DNA of 64,000 nt, taken from assembly GCA_000934385.1 (NCBI GenBank), contig KN880484.1:1-64000 (forward strand). The letters run 5' to 3'. Of the stretch, positions 26,455 through 38,244 are shown in pieces. The DNA is from Cylindrobasidium torrendii FP15055 ss-10 (lineage: Eukaryota; Basidiomycota; Agaricomycetes; Agaricales; Physalacriaceae). The translations under genes and the position numbers were made by a program. Below the pieces are notes generated by a model, which worked only from the letters and a program-made list of their open reading frames with translations, searched no databases and was not told the origin of the DNA. The stretch's first letter is position 1, and each line of letters begins with the position of its first letter.

Positions 26455-29400
26455 TCAGAGAGCGAGACGAGACAGTTGCCAACCTTTGCAAGATCGTGCG
26501 CCGCATTTGCACAGAGCGAATTTACCGGTGTTACCCGCGATTCCTTCCTCGTTTCCCTATGAGACATTAGCCAGGGAACTATAGTTTGTATGAACGGGCG
26601 GCGTACTGTGATTCCTGGACCATAGTTGAAAGTCAGCTCCTCGCCAGGTTGGACGTCTCTCCAGGTAAAAAAGGCAGTTTTATATATGAACGGGTTTACG
26701 TTGTCGACATATAGAGGAACCACCACAAGATTCGGTTGACAGCAATGGTTGAAGAAGCGAGTAAACTGTAGTGAATGATGAGCAACTTGAGAGACGATCA
26801 GTGGGTGAATGAGTATTACATTGCCGACATGGTGCGCATCCATAACGTATTTGCAGCACTCATCTTCTTCCTCATTGAAAGGACGGCCATTGATTTTCTC
26901 ACAGGCTGTGCGTAGATGCGCCGAGTCGAGATTGTAAAGATATGTTCGATTGGATCTGTCGTATGTACTGCCATTGAAGGTGAGCACCAAAGCAGGGCCA
27001 ACTCATACAAATTGGCATACCGTCCACGTTGATCGGCCTCGTTTTCTGTGAGTACTTCTCCAGCGTAAATTCCGATAAAGCTATGGCCAGGGAGCGTTGT
27101 CTTGCCATCATACCGAACACCTATTGAGCAAATGTTCAATAACGAGCACACAAAGTTAGATAGTTGCATACCCCAACCACGCTCAGCCGTTTTGAATATA
27201 GTCAAAGGGAAGCCACGGGGGCGTTGTGACCTCTGGACAGTTGTGAGAAACCTCGCCTGACCTTTAAAAATCGCACCTACCCGATTGACGCAGTCTTCGT
27301 TGCATCGACAGAGGGCGTTGCACTCGTAGACAGGCAGGAGCTCAATCAAGGTTCCATTCTCTTTGTAAAGGAAACCAGTGTTTGTGGGATATTTAGTGTT
27401 TTTCCACTGTGCTTGTGCACCCTCGTCTTTGTCGATCAACAGCTGTATTGCGCGGTCATCTTCGAACTTTTGCTTTTGGTGACTCTTGCAAGCACAATGC
27501 GGGTTCTCCTTGCATGGAATGAGACAATCACAGCAGTTGACATCGCTGAGCGAAGGTGAGGGCACATCAGCTCCACTTGGAACCAGCTCGTTCGTGTAGT
27601 AAAACTCGACGGGTGGTGCTGACTCGGCGTCAACATTGTTCTCGAACGAGATGTCTTCCTCGCCAGCATTGACCAGCATCTCAGCGAGATGGAGATTCTG
27701 CATTTGCTTGTGCTGTTTCAGCCATGGCGTAAAAGTCGCAACATGATCGTGCAGTCGGCTCGAGAGGTGCTCCATCCGATTGTGCTCAGGGTGGGTCGCG
27801 CGCATAAAATGCCGTTGGTCTTCCCAGTCGTATACCATAGCACCGCCGAGGTATTGGGGTTTTCCGTGCACACGCGGCGGAGGCCGCCAGTCCGGCGTAG
27901 GTGGTCGAGAGCAGAGACCCGACGGTCTTTCCTTATCATCATAGGTACCCTCTGTTTTTCCGTCACTGTTCTGAGCCTTCGTGCGCGCATTCAATGTTGC
28001 AGGTTGTGGTCCATCGTCAGACTGAGGAATCGGATAAATAAACAATGAATTATCAATGGTAAAGAGTGCTTACGCTGAGGCTACTGTCACTTAATGATGT
28101 CAAATCATCCTCCCTTTCTGAAGAAGACGAGTCTTGTACGTCGGGGTCTGTAGTGAGCCGCAATGTGGATTTTTTCTCAGCCAATTTGTGATCCACTCGT
28201 CGGTCAAGAACATTTGTAGATGTTTTCATTGACGGGCCCTTCGCGGCAGCTGTCGATACTACTGGTGGTGTCTGGCCATTGCTTGAAATGGGCTGTGCAC
28301 ACGCTTGATCAAAGGATGCCGCACCATTGGACTGTAGATCGTTTGTCTTGATATCCTTCGCCATTCCCTTCCATTTTTCACGGCTGGCGGTCGAGCCTGA
28401 ATTTTCCGGCCCGCCCACACTTCTCAAGGCAGTCTCCACTTCCATATCATCGGTCTTGTCTGTATCAAGGTCGGATGAAGCACGTACGACAACCGGCTTG
28501 GATGATTTCGACGGACCCGGATTAGGAAACGGCGGGCTCACTGCTACATCATTCTTCGCTTCCCTGAGAGCAATCTCCCTCTCTGCTGTGAAGCACATAA
28601 TCCCGTCCTTGAAGGTGACATTCCGTCGCACCTTCTCCCGCCTAGCCTTGAGGTTCTCTCGTACTTCACCTGTATAACCATCCAAGTAGGCTTCGCTCCG
28701 TTTGGGATTAGGTCGCCAACCTTGTTTCAATGGCGCCTTGTCGGCCAACAGGTCAGCGTTTGCCTGCACACATCTGTTGTACACGGCAGCCGGGTCATTG
28801 TCGTCTGGTTCTTCTTTGTCTTCTCTATACAAGTACGGCGCAATTTCTTTGGAACTTGAAGTGTGTTTGCTATGTGGTGCGGATGTTGAGCCCACCGTCC
28901 CGCTTGGTGCCAAGGTATCTGGTTGAAACGATGTCTTGACCGGGTCTGGCGTACGCGCAGAGACTGCAGCGTGCGTAGAAATCGATGGCTTCGGTATAGG
29001 CGATGGCAGAGCTGCACTAGGAATTTCTGGGTGCAGGGCGGGCGTCGCGGTTTGTGAGGAGGCGCCCAAGGATCCAGCAGGCGATCCAGACGGTGCAGGG
29101 ACAGGTGTTACAGGCGCCTAAAATAATCGATAAGTAGAACTCTCGATTCGGGGGGCTTATTGACGAACCTTTCCCACCAACTGCGGCAATATTGGCTTAG
29201 TTCCAGTCCTACCCTTAAATGGCGACGCGGAATCTGCGGCTCGGGAGGGCAGTGGGTTTGGAGTTGGTGGTTTCCGGGCATGAGATGCTCCTGCACTTTG
29301 TGTGGAAGGAGGGACAGATCGTGGGGGCAGTTGGGCAGCGGGGACTGCGTGACCGCTCACAGGTGGTATTTGAACACTCGACGGCCTGTTGCTTGCAGGC

Positions 29401-32400
29401 ATCTGTAAGAGTGGTGCTTCCGCTGCTGTTGATGTCGGTTGCATGACAGGTGGAACAGGCTGCGTTGAGATGTAGCTTGGCTTTGGGGCCAGCTGGGAGC
29501 TCGAAAGGCCGCGCGTACTTGCATTGTTCATCTCTAACGACAGCGCCCCAATTATCTCAGATGAGGCTAAGTCGGGCTGCCATCCAAGGACTAGCGGTCT
29601 TGTTGGTACATGTTCACTAGCCTGAGGCAAGGTCTGCAATGATTGCGAACTTGCTGAGGGCAGATCGCCCATGGACGACCTATTCTTCTTCCTAGCAAAG
29701 AAACTGGACGGCAAGGCGGGCCTCGCATTTTGGCTTGCGGGGCCCGAGGTTCCTTGTGATGACTGCCCCTGGAATTGAACATCCTGCGGCTGCGAAGATG
29801 CTACTGCCCGCGTCGTTGGACTGGAAGGTGGGGACCGTATATTTTTGGGCGCTTGGGAAGCAGAGCTTGACAGCCCCGCTTGGTGTTGCGAAGCCAGGCG
29901 AGGCTGAATCGTCGGGATTGCGGGAGACCTCAAGTCTAATCGTGGTATGACTAGCGCTGGAGCAAGAGCTGCCGGTGGTTTGATGTGATTACTGGTCGTA
30001 GGAGGAACGGGTCTGCTTTGCCTGGGAGCTGATATCTGTGAAGGCTGACTTGCACTTGTCGACGGCATGCTAGTGGGTGGTGCGTTCGAGTTAAGAAGCG
30101 TCGGAGAAGACGGAGACGCAAAGGAAGATCCAGGCCTCGTAGGTGATGAGTTGACAGGCACTGGACCGCTCCTTGTCGACGGTGTGTTCACGTCTGAAGC
30201 TGAAGCTGAATATATCGATAGAGTACTGAATCCCGTGCTCATACCTTTTGACGGGTCTGGCGTCGAGATAGCGAGTTTAGCTAGGCTGAGTGTGGATGAC
30301 CCGCCAGGGAGCTCTAGTTGGTTCGAGCCGTCCATGGCACCGCGAGACTGAGGTTGAGATTTTGACGGTTCGTCAGGTGGTCGAGACTGCGGCCTCATCA
30401 ACGAGGATTTTGGCCGCATTCCCCCTTCACTGGATGGTCTTTCGAGAATATCATTCTCATTCTCGTCCACAACAATATCTGCGGACGATTGGACCTCGTT
30501 GTTGCGCGCACTCGAGGCATCCTTCGGTGTATCGACGGCGGAAGTTGGCTTGGGGGCATGTGAAGTCGATACCGACATTGCCACCTGTTGTATCCTTGCG
30601 GGTTGCGGTGGTGGTAGTGGATCTTGCGGAGGCTTTGTTCTTGGTAGAACCTCGGACGTCGAAGAAATAGACATTGACAAGAGACCTGTAGGTACCCAAT
30701 TCGACGATGTGAGTGCCGAATCAAGCTCAGTCGGCTTGGAGCTTGGCGTCGCGAGTTTCGGCACAGAAGTTTCTCCTCTTTGCATATCCGGTAGAGGTGT
30801 AGAGGAGCCCATTTCGACATCGACATTCTTGCCCTTGTTCATCTCGACATCCATTTCCGCATCTGAAACGACCTTGGGCAAGTCCAAGGCTGAATTCCGT
30901 TCGATAGGTGACGAACATTGTTGGGAATCTAGGCTTATGACGAGAGGTGCTGTAGGTTTGGATGGTGCTGTTGTCATCTGGGGAGCTTGGAAAGTGGGTA
31001 GACTCTTGGATGTGGGTAAGCCTACATGCTGTGAGGCTAGCGGCTCATCCGAATCGGAAGTCAATGAGATGACTTCATGTTTTGTTGTCTCCTTCGATGC
31101 CTTCGATGCTCTCCGGGGCGCAGAGGCCTTCTGTGGCTTGGCTGGTGTCTTCCTGGGCCGAGATGATTCGTGCGAATCTGAGTCGCTCGAGTCGCTGATG
31201 AGATTGATGGGTTCAGAGGCGCGCTGGCCGGTATTAGGGATACTCTTTCCAGCCGATGGGGGAAAGCGCCTTTCAATGGGCTTGAGAATCTTCCGTGTTG
31301 GAACATTGTTGCGCGGGGGCCTCGACTGAGAAGCTGAGCTGGGTCCTTCGATAAACTGCACTTCGCTACCATCCGAGTCGCCATCGACAGGTTGGGACGG
31401 CCTCGCCACCTGCAACTTGGGAAGGGGGGCTGAAGGAGAAAGTTCATCGTCCGATTCAGTGATGTCTATGGTCTCTGAGGGTTTGATATGCATCGCCTGA
31501 GCAGACCCACGGATTTGCATGTTGGATGAAAGGCCTGCGGACGAGGACGATTGGGAACGTGGTTGTGTATTGGACGGAAGTGCTGGAGTTGAAGGCGGAC
31601 GAGGTTGCGTAGAGGAGGGACGCGCTTGTGCAGACGGTGGGCGCGATTGAGACGCGTGACTCGAAGGATGTCGGGGAGCAGAAGGGGGATGAGGCACTTG
31701 ACAGAACCGTGTTCAGCCCAGCGTCACTGTATGGCCAAATGGATGCATACCTCCTTCCAATGGTCGAACTGCATTCGGTCTTGGAGTTGATGCCTGACCT
31801 ATAGCACATTGAGTCTGTGGTAGTGAGTGTTTGAGCCTAATGCACCCATACCTGGCCGTCGCGGTGCGTCAGCCTGCGATTGAGCTTGAGGGCTGGGCGT
31901 GATAACTTCATGACTTGTTAATCGTACACCCGCATTACGCTCTATGAAAGGCAGACGAACCATTGCGACTGGGCCCTGCTGAGGATTCTTCTCTTGCAGT
32001 TTGAGGCCGCTGGCCCCCAGTTGCGCTGCTAGATGGACCTGCTTGGGTGTTCGAGGATTTCTTTGGCGGTCCACTACTCGTCGGTCTTGAAGGACGTCCG
32101 GTGGCTCCTCTTATAGGTGGCTTCTGGCGCGTGCCAGATTCTGAGCTTGATTCTGGACGCATAGGCGGCGGCGTACTCCTCGATGGGCCACCAGTTGGTT
32201 GCTGAGGCGGACGCTGTATCTTGTCTTTTGGCCACCTCGACTCCTCATCCTTCCTCTTTGGCGAAGCTGTCAGTTGTTCAGAAATGATTACAATGAAGGG
32301 CATATAAGGATGTGCACCGTTTCCTGGCGAGCCCCGAGGACGTTTATTGGGCGCATCCCTGGATGGACTAGGGACGTCCTTGCGCTTGTTCATAGCCGGT

Positions 32401-32453
32401 CGCGCTGGCGGGTTCGGTGTGTTATCTTGAAGTTCGTCAACCTGGTTGGCCAT
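26455..32453 (-). CDS. Very large pre-SET/SET/post-SET lysine methyltransferase (H3K9-type) with disordered SIM-like-rich N-terminus
   Basis: Predicted histone methyltransferase of the Suv39/Clr4 group. The start MANQVDELQDNTPNPPARPA (32453) is the first in-frame ATG of a chain of exons joined by short introns (near 31896-31927, 31806-31870, 31698-31752, 29110-29165, 28046-28096). Roughly residues 1-1100 are low-complexity Ser/Pro/Gln sequence with repeated SIM-like segments (TIDITESDDE, PINLISDSSDSD, HEVISLTSDSDE). A cysteine-rich pre-SET follows (NCCDCLIPCKENPHCACKSH, VYECNALCRCNEDCVNRV). The SET domain has GHSFIGIYAGEVLTENEADQ, TYLYNLD, RFFNHCCQPNLVVVPLYVD and GEELTFNYGPGI. Post-SET CKCGARSCKGW is recovered by splicing out 26560-26610. 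No chromodomain seen. One gene is favoured because frames join cleanly, but the N-terminal third could be a separate gene. Confidence 0.82.
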
Positions 32454-33125
32454 GTCTTCGGATGCAATTCCAGACGACTGAGATCGTTCTGGGTTTCTGT
32501 AAGCTTCAAACGGAACGCGATGGTAATGACGCGCCTCTTTTCGTAGTCCAGCCTGGCAAATCTGGCTGCATCCTATGATATCTTGGTTTCCGACACTCCC
32601 GATACCACTGTTCTCTTGAAGGATTAAGCTGGAATTAATGAGGTGCTTTAGGTATCTGCGGCGACGGCAGCAGAGAGAGAGAGAGACGGTGAGCACGTGA
32701 TGATCGCAGTGAAGTGATGGTCATGGCGCGCGACCTCGACGCGCTCTGTCATAATCACAGTCGCATTCGAACAGGTTTATTCGCCACTCCCTCTGTGTTA
32801 TTCCTCAAATTACGACCATTATAAGATGCAATGGCACAGGATATGCAGCAATGCGTCAAGCTTCAAGACTCGCACAATTCAACCTCGATTTCGCCATGCC
32901 TGGTAATCAGACTTCGGACTATGTGCCAGAATTCAACAACACGCTTTTGTTCTTATGTGTCCTGAGAGTTCTATTGCCCTAGCACAGAGACAACGCCGCA
33001 TGCTGACTCGGAGTATGTTGTCGAAAGCATGCCTTGAAATTCTGGCAACCACACAGGATATCCACAGCATCAAATATTCATTGTACTAATGATACAAATT
33101 TTCTCTTCATTTCAACTACAAAAGC
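32454..33125. other. Intergenic between SET gene and superoxide dismutase
   Basis: Includes a short (GA)n tract at about 32673-32685 some 220 bp upstream of the SET start. No gene recognised. Confidence 0.45.
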
Positions 33126-33842
33126 TTAGAGCTTGGAGGAGAGACCCTCGTTGAGGCGCGCCTCAGCCTCGTCAAAGTTGATGACGTTCCAGATAGCGTT
33201 GAGGTACTGAAACATTCCTTAGTGTACAAACAATAAAAGTGCGAAACATCACGCACGTCGACCTTGACGTTGAGGTACTGCAGGTAGAATGCGTGCTCCC
33301 AAATGTCGACACCGATGATGGGGATGTGGGTGAGGAGAGGGTCCTGGTTGGAGGTGGTGACGATCTCAAGACGCTTGGTGGAAGGGTTCAAGCCGACCCA
33401 GCCCCAGCCGGAGCCTTGGATACCAGCAGTCGCGGCGTTGAACTCCTTCTTGAGAGTATCGAGGCTGCCCCACTCGGACTCGATGGCCTTCTTCAGCGGG
33501 CCGTCGCTGAGGACACCACCGTTGCCCTTGCCCTCCGATTTGGCACCGGCAAGGTTCTTCCAGAAGAGGGAGTGGTTGATGTGGCCTTGGATCGATCAGA
33601 TAAGGTTACGACGGCGCACACAGCAAAGGGTACTACGCACCACCACCGTTGAACTTGAGCGCGGCCTGGAGAGCAATGCGCTCCTTGGGAGACGAAGTCT
33701 TGGCGTAGGCGCCCTCGGCAGCGTTGAGCGCGTTAACGTACGTCTGGTGGTGCTTGGTGTGGTGCAGAGTCATGATCTGGCTGGAGATATACGGCTCCAG
33801 GGCATCGTACGCGTAGGGAAGAGGGGGGAGTTGGTGGGCCAT
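33126..33842 (-). CDS. SOD2: Iron/manganese-family superoxide dismutase, no mitochondrial presequence
   Basis: Converts superoxide to hydrogen peroxide and oxygen. The ATG at 33842 begins directly at [20 protein letters not shown]. Metal ligands are in [18 protein letters not shown] (first His), [13 protein letters not shown] (second His), and [19 protein letters not shown] (Asp and third His). [20 protein letters not shown] and the WEHAFYLQY context point to manganese. Ends [20 protein letters not shown] then GLSSKL. Two introns (near 33208-33255 and 33583-33638). About 203 residues. Usual mitochondrial forms carry 20-30 extra N-terminal residues; none is visible in frame upstream, so a cytosolic location is inferred unless an unseen 5' exon exists. 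Confidence 0.93.
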
Positions 33843-34432
33843 TATTTCGTTCGAGATGGTGGTCTAAGGAGAAGTGAAAGCTGGCGTTGCGCGTTTATGA
33901 AGAGGCGGTTGATTACTAAAAGTGCACGGGAAGCTGGATGACGAAATCGGAGATTCGGAATGCTTAGCACTGTAATCACGTTATCTTGCTCGTTTCTTCC
34001 TACTTTCAGCGAATTCGAAAGACAGGACTCGGTTGTTTGTCAACCGAATCGCATCAGTCCAGCGCATTGAACTAGTACAATTGTATCTCCAGGGATCAAG
34101 TACCATGTCTGCGTTGATAGCGAATTTTGAGGCGCTTCAAGCCTCAATTACTCGGAATGCGCCAACAAGTTATTGGATCGCACACTTCTGATCATCCAGT
34201 AGGCCCAAGTTTCCCGGAACGCGTCGGATGGCAAGCGATTGCGCGCGCAGACAGATGAATGCACGGTCACGTGATTGCATGGGTCCCTTAGGTTCAATTC
34301 TGAGTACTAAGTGCTGCTCATCCAAGGTTAAATCAAAAGATTACTTCGACCATAAGTGCCCTGATTCGCGTGTAATGGTCGGTCCTTTGATAGCTACGCG
34401 TACGGGAGGGTACCAGCAGAATTATACCGTAT
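33843..34432. other. Intergenic, nothing recognised
   Basis: Promoter side of the dismutase gene and 3' flank of the exonuclease gene. No element or gene identified. Confidence 0.4.
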
Positions 34433-35495
34433 TCACTTTGGTAAGCCGTCCCGTTCTTGCTTCTGCTTTTTCTCTTCCGTTTCACCTTTGTCTTTCTGCC
34501 TTTTCTCGTACCTGCAGTGCGCTCTCTTCATAAACGCATTGCATCTCGCCCTAGCAAAGCAGGAAATACATCTCCCCCCAGCCCCAGGCATTCGAACAGC
34601 AGTATCCCACTGGTCATCCATAAAGGCGCGTTTCGGGAGATACCTCCAGCATGCGTAGCACTTTGTAAATTCCCCGTTCTTGCCAGATCGGTTCTCGAGG
34701 AAACAGATAGGTAGAAGCCCATGGGTCTCGGTGGCTCCCGCACGTCGCTCACGGCGCGCAGTAACATACTCCATCGAAAGCGCAGGCAGGGTCTGCATGT
34801 CAATGTAGTTGTGTGCAATGAAGTGTCTGTAGAGGAGGTCGATGAAGAGGACGTCTCTGGCTGCATACTCGATTTGGGTCGGAGAAAGTGGACGCAAAAG
34901 CCATTTATCGTGGTCAGCTGTCGAGGGTCAGCTTCTATATACAGCACTTGGGGAGGGCACTGGAGTCTGGCGTACCCTTCTCCTTGGTCATAGGTCCAGG
35001 TAATACTGAATGTTCATCCACAGCTCCTTTCAGCCATCCAAGCCTCTGCACACTGGGGTTCTTGATTGCCCAGGCTGGGCATCCACACCCTTTAAGGCGC
35101 TTCATCCTGTCGACGTGTCCCAGACCTCGCATTATGCGGGAGATGATGTCCGCTAGCTGTAAGTCAAGGACATTGCGCAATTCGACATTATGGCCATGTA
35201 TGAGCTCGCTGAAGTCTTGCCTCCCGTCCCATACAAGCTTGAGGATCGCTTCATCCTCGAGAATGTCGAACAGTGGGCGAAGCTCGGCGTCCGAGAAGTA
35301 TAAGAAGTCGAAGAGATAAGTAGTCTCATCTTTGCCTATGGGGCGTAAAGCAAGAATTGATAGCGAGCCACCAGTAATTCCAAGGTTCTGTCCCTCACAG
35401 TCCATTCCTATGGATGTAACACCGCGCAGACGCTCAATAGCATTGGCGAGCGTCTGCACAGTATCACAGAGCAAGACTTCGTGCGGTGTGGACAT
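34433..35495 (-). CDS. DEDDy 3'-5' exonuclease, EXD1-like, with C-terminal Cys-rich module
   Basis: RNase D/WRN-like nuclease fold. The start MSTPHEVLLCDTVQTL at 35495 matches the family; an upstream in-frame ATG at 35585 would add 30 residues. ExoI is GVTSIGMDCEGQNLG (Asp, Glu). ExoII is LKLVWDGRQDFSELIHG (Asp). One intron (near 34922-34980) joins to DHDKWLLRPLSPTQIEYAAR then DVLFIDLLY, giving ExoIII Tyr and Asp. C-terminal of the nuclease is an extra module with KCYACWRYLPKRAF and GRCISCFARARCN (two CxxC pairs plus further Cys/His), a candidate zinc site, then a Lys/Glu-rich tail. EXD1 proteins act with small RNAs in animals; the fungal role is unknown. About 330 residues, intact. Confidence 0.87.
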
Positions 35496-35585
35496 GGTGG
35501 CAGCAAGAGGGAAAGATACGGGAGAAGGTATCATCACATGGCCCGAAAGTAGCTCACTTTCCCACGGTGATGGCGCTAAAAGCAT

Positions 35586-36035
35586 AATAGCTATTTACGT
35601 AGACATTCGGATGGGAGATTTGGGAATCTCCTCCGTGTCTGAGTCTCTGTAATTCCAGTCATCTGCGCAACACTTGCGTGATTTGGGACGTATTCGATGG
35701 AATGGAAATTGAATTACAGAGGGGATTCGAACTCACGGCCCGGGGTGACATCCATCGGCCGATCTGCATGGGCATTGACAGCGTTTTGTGACTTTGACTT
35801 TCAACCGCGACGAGCCCTGTAATAAAATATCCGCGAATATTGCATATCCCATCTGTTCTCAAAGCCCGTTTCTCAGCGCTCAGCCATTGCTAGCCCTGCA
35901 GACACTCTCCGGCAAAATCTGCCGCTACTACACACACGCCGGAAACGGATCGGGACTCCGAAGCTCAAGCGCGGAATCCATTTCCGCGTTATAATACCCT
36001 TTACTGTTGACTAAACACTCTAGAGAACAACCAAC
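35586..36035. promoter_or_regulatory. Divergent region between EXD1-like and HyuB-like genes, with TATA-like box
   Basis: A TTATAATA at 35989-35996 lies about 40 bp before the HyuB ATG, a plausible core promoter for a short leader. A sequence near 35711-35725 resembles a tRNA T-arm but lacks the rest of a tRNA. No HyuA-like coding sequence is present here. Confidence 0.5.
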
Positions 36036-38130
36036 ATGGCCTCAACCAAGAAGACAAGCTCACCAGACCCTATCCTGTTAACCCTCTTCGCCAATCGCTT
36101 CATGAGCGTGGCCGAGGCTATGGGCAGGTCCCTACAACAGACATCTATCAGTACGAACATCAAAGAGCGCCTTGATTTCTCCTGTGCATTGTTCGCACCG
36201 GATGGCGACCTTGTTGCAAATGCACCGTTCATTCCGATTCATCTGGGGTCTATGAGCTTGTGAGTCGCATGCATTGTCTGAAATGCAACGCTTATGCTCC
36301 ATAGTGCGGTGAAGTACCAAATGAAACTACATGGCAAGGACTTGAAGGAAGGCGATGTTCTTATGACCAACTCGCCACACGCAGGCGGCTCGTGCGTTCC
36401 AATCCTAGATGACTTGGCCAGTTCATGATAACTTCACAGGCATCTCCCCGACATCACCATTATCACCCCCGTCTTTGATTCCGACACCAAGGAAATCATC
36501 TTCTTCACTGCGTCCCGAGGGCATCATGCCGATATTGGAGGGATTCTGCCTGGTTCAATGCCCCCAACGTCCGTCAACATCTTCGAGGAAGGCGCCGAAA
36601 TTGTGAGCTTCAAGATCGTCTCTGAGGGCATCTTCGATAGGGAGGGTCTCTTGGACTATATGGTAGATAGGCCTGCAAAGTACCCGGGGAGTTCTGGCTG
36701 CAGGAATATTCGCGACGTCGAGAGCGACTTGAAAGCGGTGCGTTCGCCGCCAACTATCGCTGAGACTATCATTTATCATCCCGGATAGCAAATTGCGGCA
36801 AACCACAAGGGTATCCAGCTCATCCGTGCCAGTGCGTGACATCAACGCGTCTTTGTAATATCTTGCTAATGCACAAGTAGTTGTCAACGACTACGGTCTC
36901 GAGACAGTCCAAGAGTACATGTACCACATTCGTTCGAACGCAGAAATGTCTGTTCGCAACCTTCTGCGAGATGTTGTCAAGCGCGCTGGTACAAACATTC
37001 TGGACTCTGTCGACTACTTGGATGATGGTACTCCCATTCAACTACACGTTGAAATCGACGAGGCCACTGGTTCAGCCAAGTTTGATTTCGAGGGAACTGG
37101 CTTCGAAGTACGCGGTAACCTCAATGCGCCCATATCTGTGGTCCATTCCGCTGTCATTTACTGCATGCGCGCCATGCTCGACTCGGACATCCCGCTGAAT
37201 GCTGGGTGTCTCGTTCCATTGAGCAGTGCGTCCTCATACATACCAAATCATCGGAGGAGAAAGTCTGATCACACACCCAGTTCACATACCAGAGAAAACA
37301 CTGTTATCGCCGTCACGGACTGCCGCAGTGTGTGGTGGGAATGTCTTGACTTCTCAGCGTATTGTGGACGTTGTCCTCAAAGCATTCCACGCCTGTGCCG
37401 CCAGCCAAGGGTGTACCAAGTGTGTCCAATGTTCTCCTCGTCTCTATCTCTCACTGACCATTGTCAGCAATGTTACATTTGGTGCTGGAGGAAAGGGTAA
37501 AGATGGCAAGGCAATTCCAGGATGGGGTTACTACGAGACTATCGCTGGTGGATCTGGGGCTGGCCCGACATGGCATGGGACGTCTGGAATCCATACCCAT
37601 ATAACCAATACCCGCATCGGCGATGTCGAAATCCTGGAACGTCGGTATCCTGTCTTGTTAAACAAGTTCGGTCTACGCGAAGGCTCTGGTGGTCAAGGCG
37701 CGTTCCGCGGAGGTGAGGGCGTGATACGTGAATTCGAATTGCTTGAAGGAATGCAAATGTCCATACTTTCGGAGGTGCGACTTGAGTCGGTGATTGTCGA
37801 CTCAAAGCTAATGAAATCTCTTAGCGGCGTACGCGACAGCCCTATGGCCTTGAAGGCGGAGGTCCCGGAGCAATGGGCAGAAACACCTGGGTGAAGCAAA
37901 TGCGGGACGAGGATGGCGATGTCATTGACGGGAAGCAAGGGACGCGTCTCATCAATATTGGCGGCAAGGCTACTGTGTGGATGGGCAAAGGCGACAAGAT
38001 GGTCATCGAGACGCCGGGAGGAGGAGCATGGGGAGCTGCAGACATATCACATCCGGAACATGCCCATGTTCATGCGTGGGAACCTCGCGGCTCCATTGCA
38101 GAGCGTGCACGCGCTCAAGCAGCATTCTAA
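36036..38130 (+). CDS. Stand-alone hydantoinase B / 5-oxoprolinase C-terminal half
   Basis: In 5-oxoprolinase the HyuA and HyuB halves are fused (about 1,280 residues) and hydrolyse 5-oxoproline with ATP. Here only HyuB is present. The ATG at 36036 ([20 protein letters not shown]) starts at the beginning of the HyuB domain: [120 protein letters not shown] and [20 protein letters not shown]. It ends RARAQAAF. About seven short introns; roughly 560 residues. The upstream 450 bp has a promoter-like region and a divergent gene, not a HyuA half. It could be a genuine split subunit or an old 5' truncation that remained open. Confidence 0.85.
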
Positions 38131-38244
38131 GTCCAATGTTTTCAATAGATACAACACTGTATTAGTACAGATAATTATATGTAGAGTATTGTTGAAGAAG
38201 ATACATGATGGTCGTAAACAATTGATCAGTTGTGGTGTGGGCGT

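Noticed and set aside
30499..31329. 276-codon open frame on the plus strand
   Set aside because: It is antisense to the Ser/Pro-rich SET N-terminus, whose biased codons leave the complement open. Its composition has no domain and it has no partner exons.
28053..32453. Possibility that the N-terminal exons form a gene separate from the SET domain
   Set aside because: Splice junctions at 28046-28096, 29110-29165 and above keep frame throughout, and no stop/promoter boundary is visible. One gene is simpler, though not proven.
35705..35740. tRNA-like T-arm on the minus strand (GTGAGTTCGAATCCCC)
   Set aside because: The stem does not pair properly and no D-arm, anticodon arm or acceptor stem can be found in the next 90 bases. 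At most a relic or chance match.
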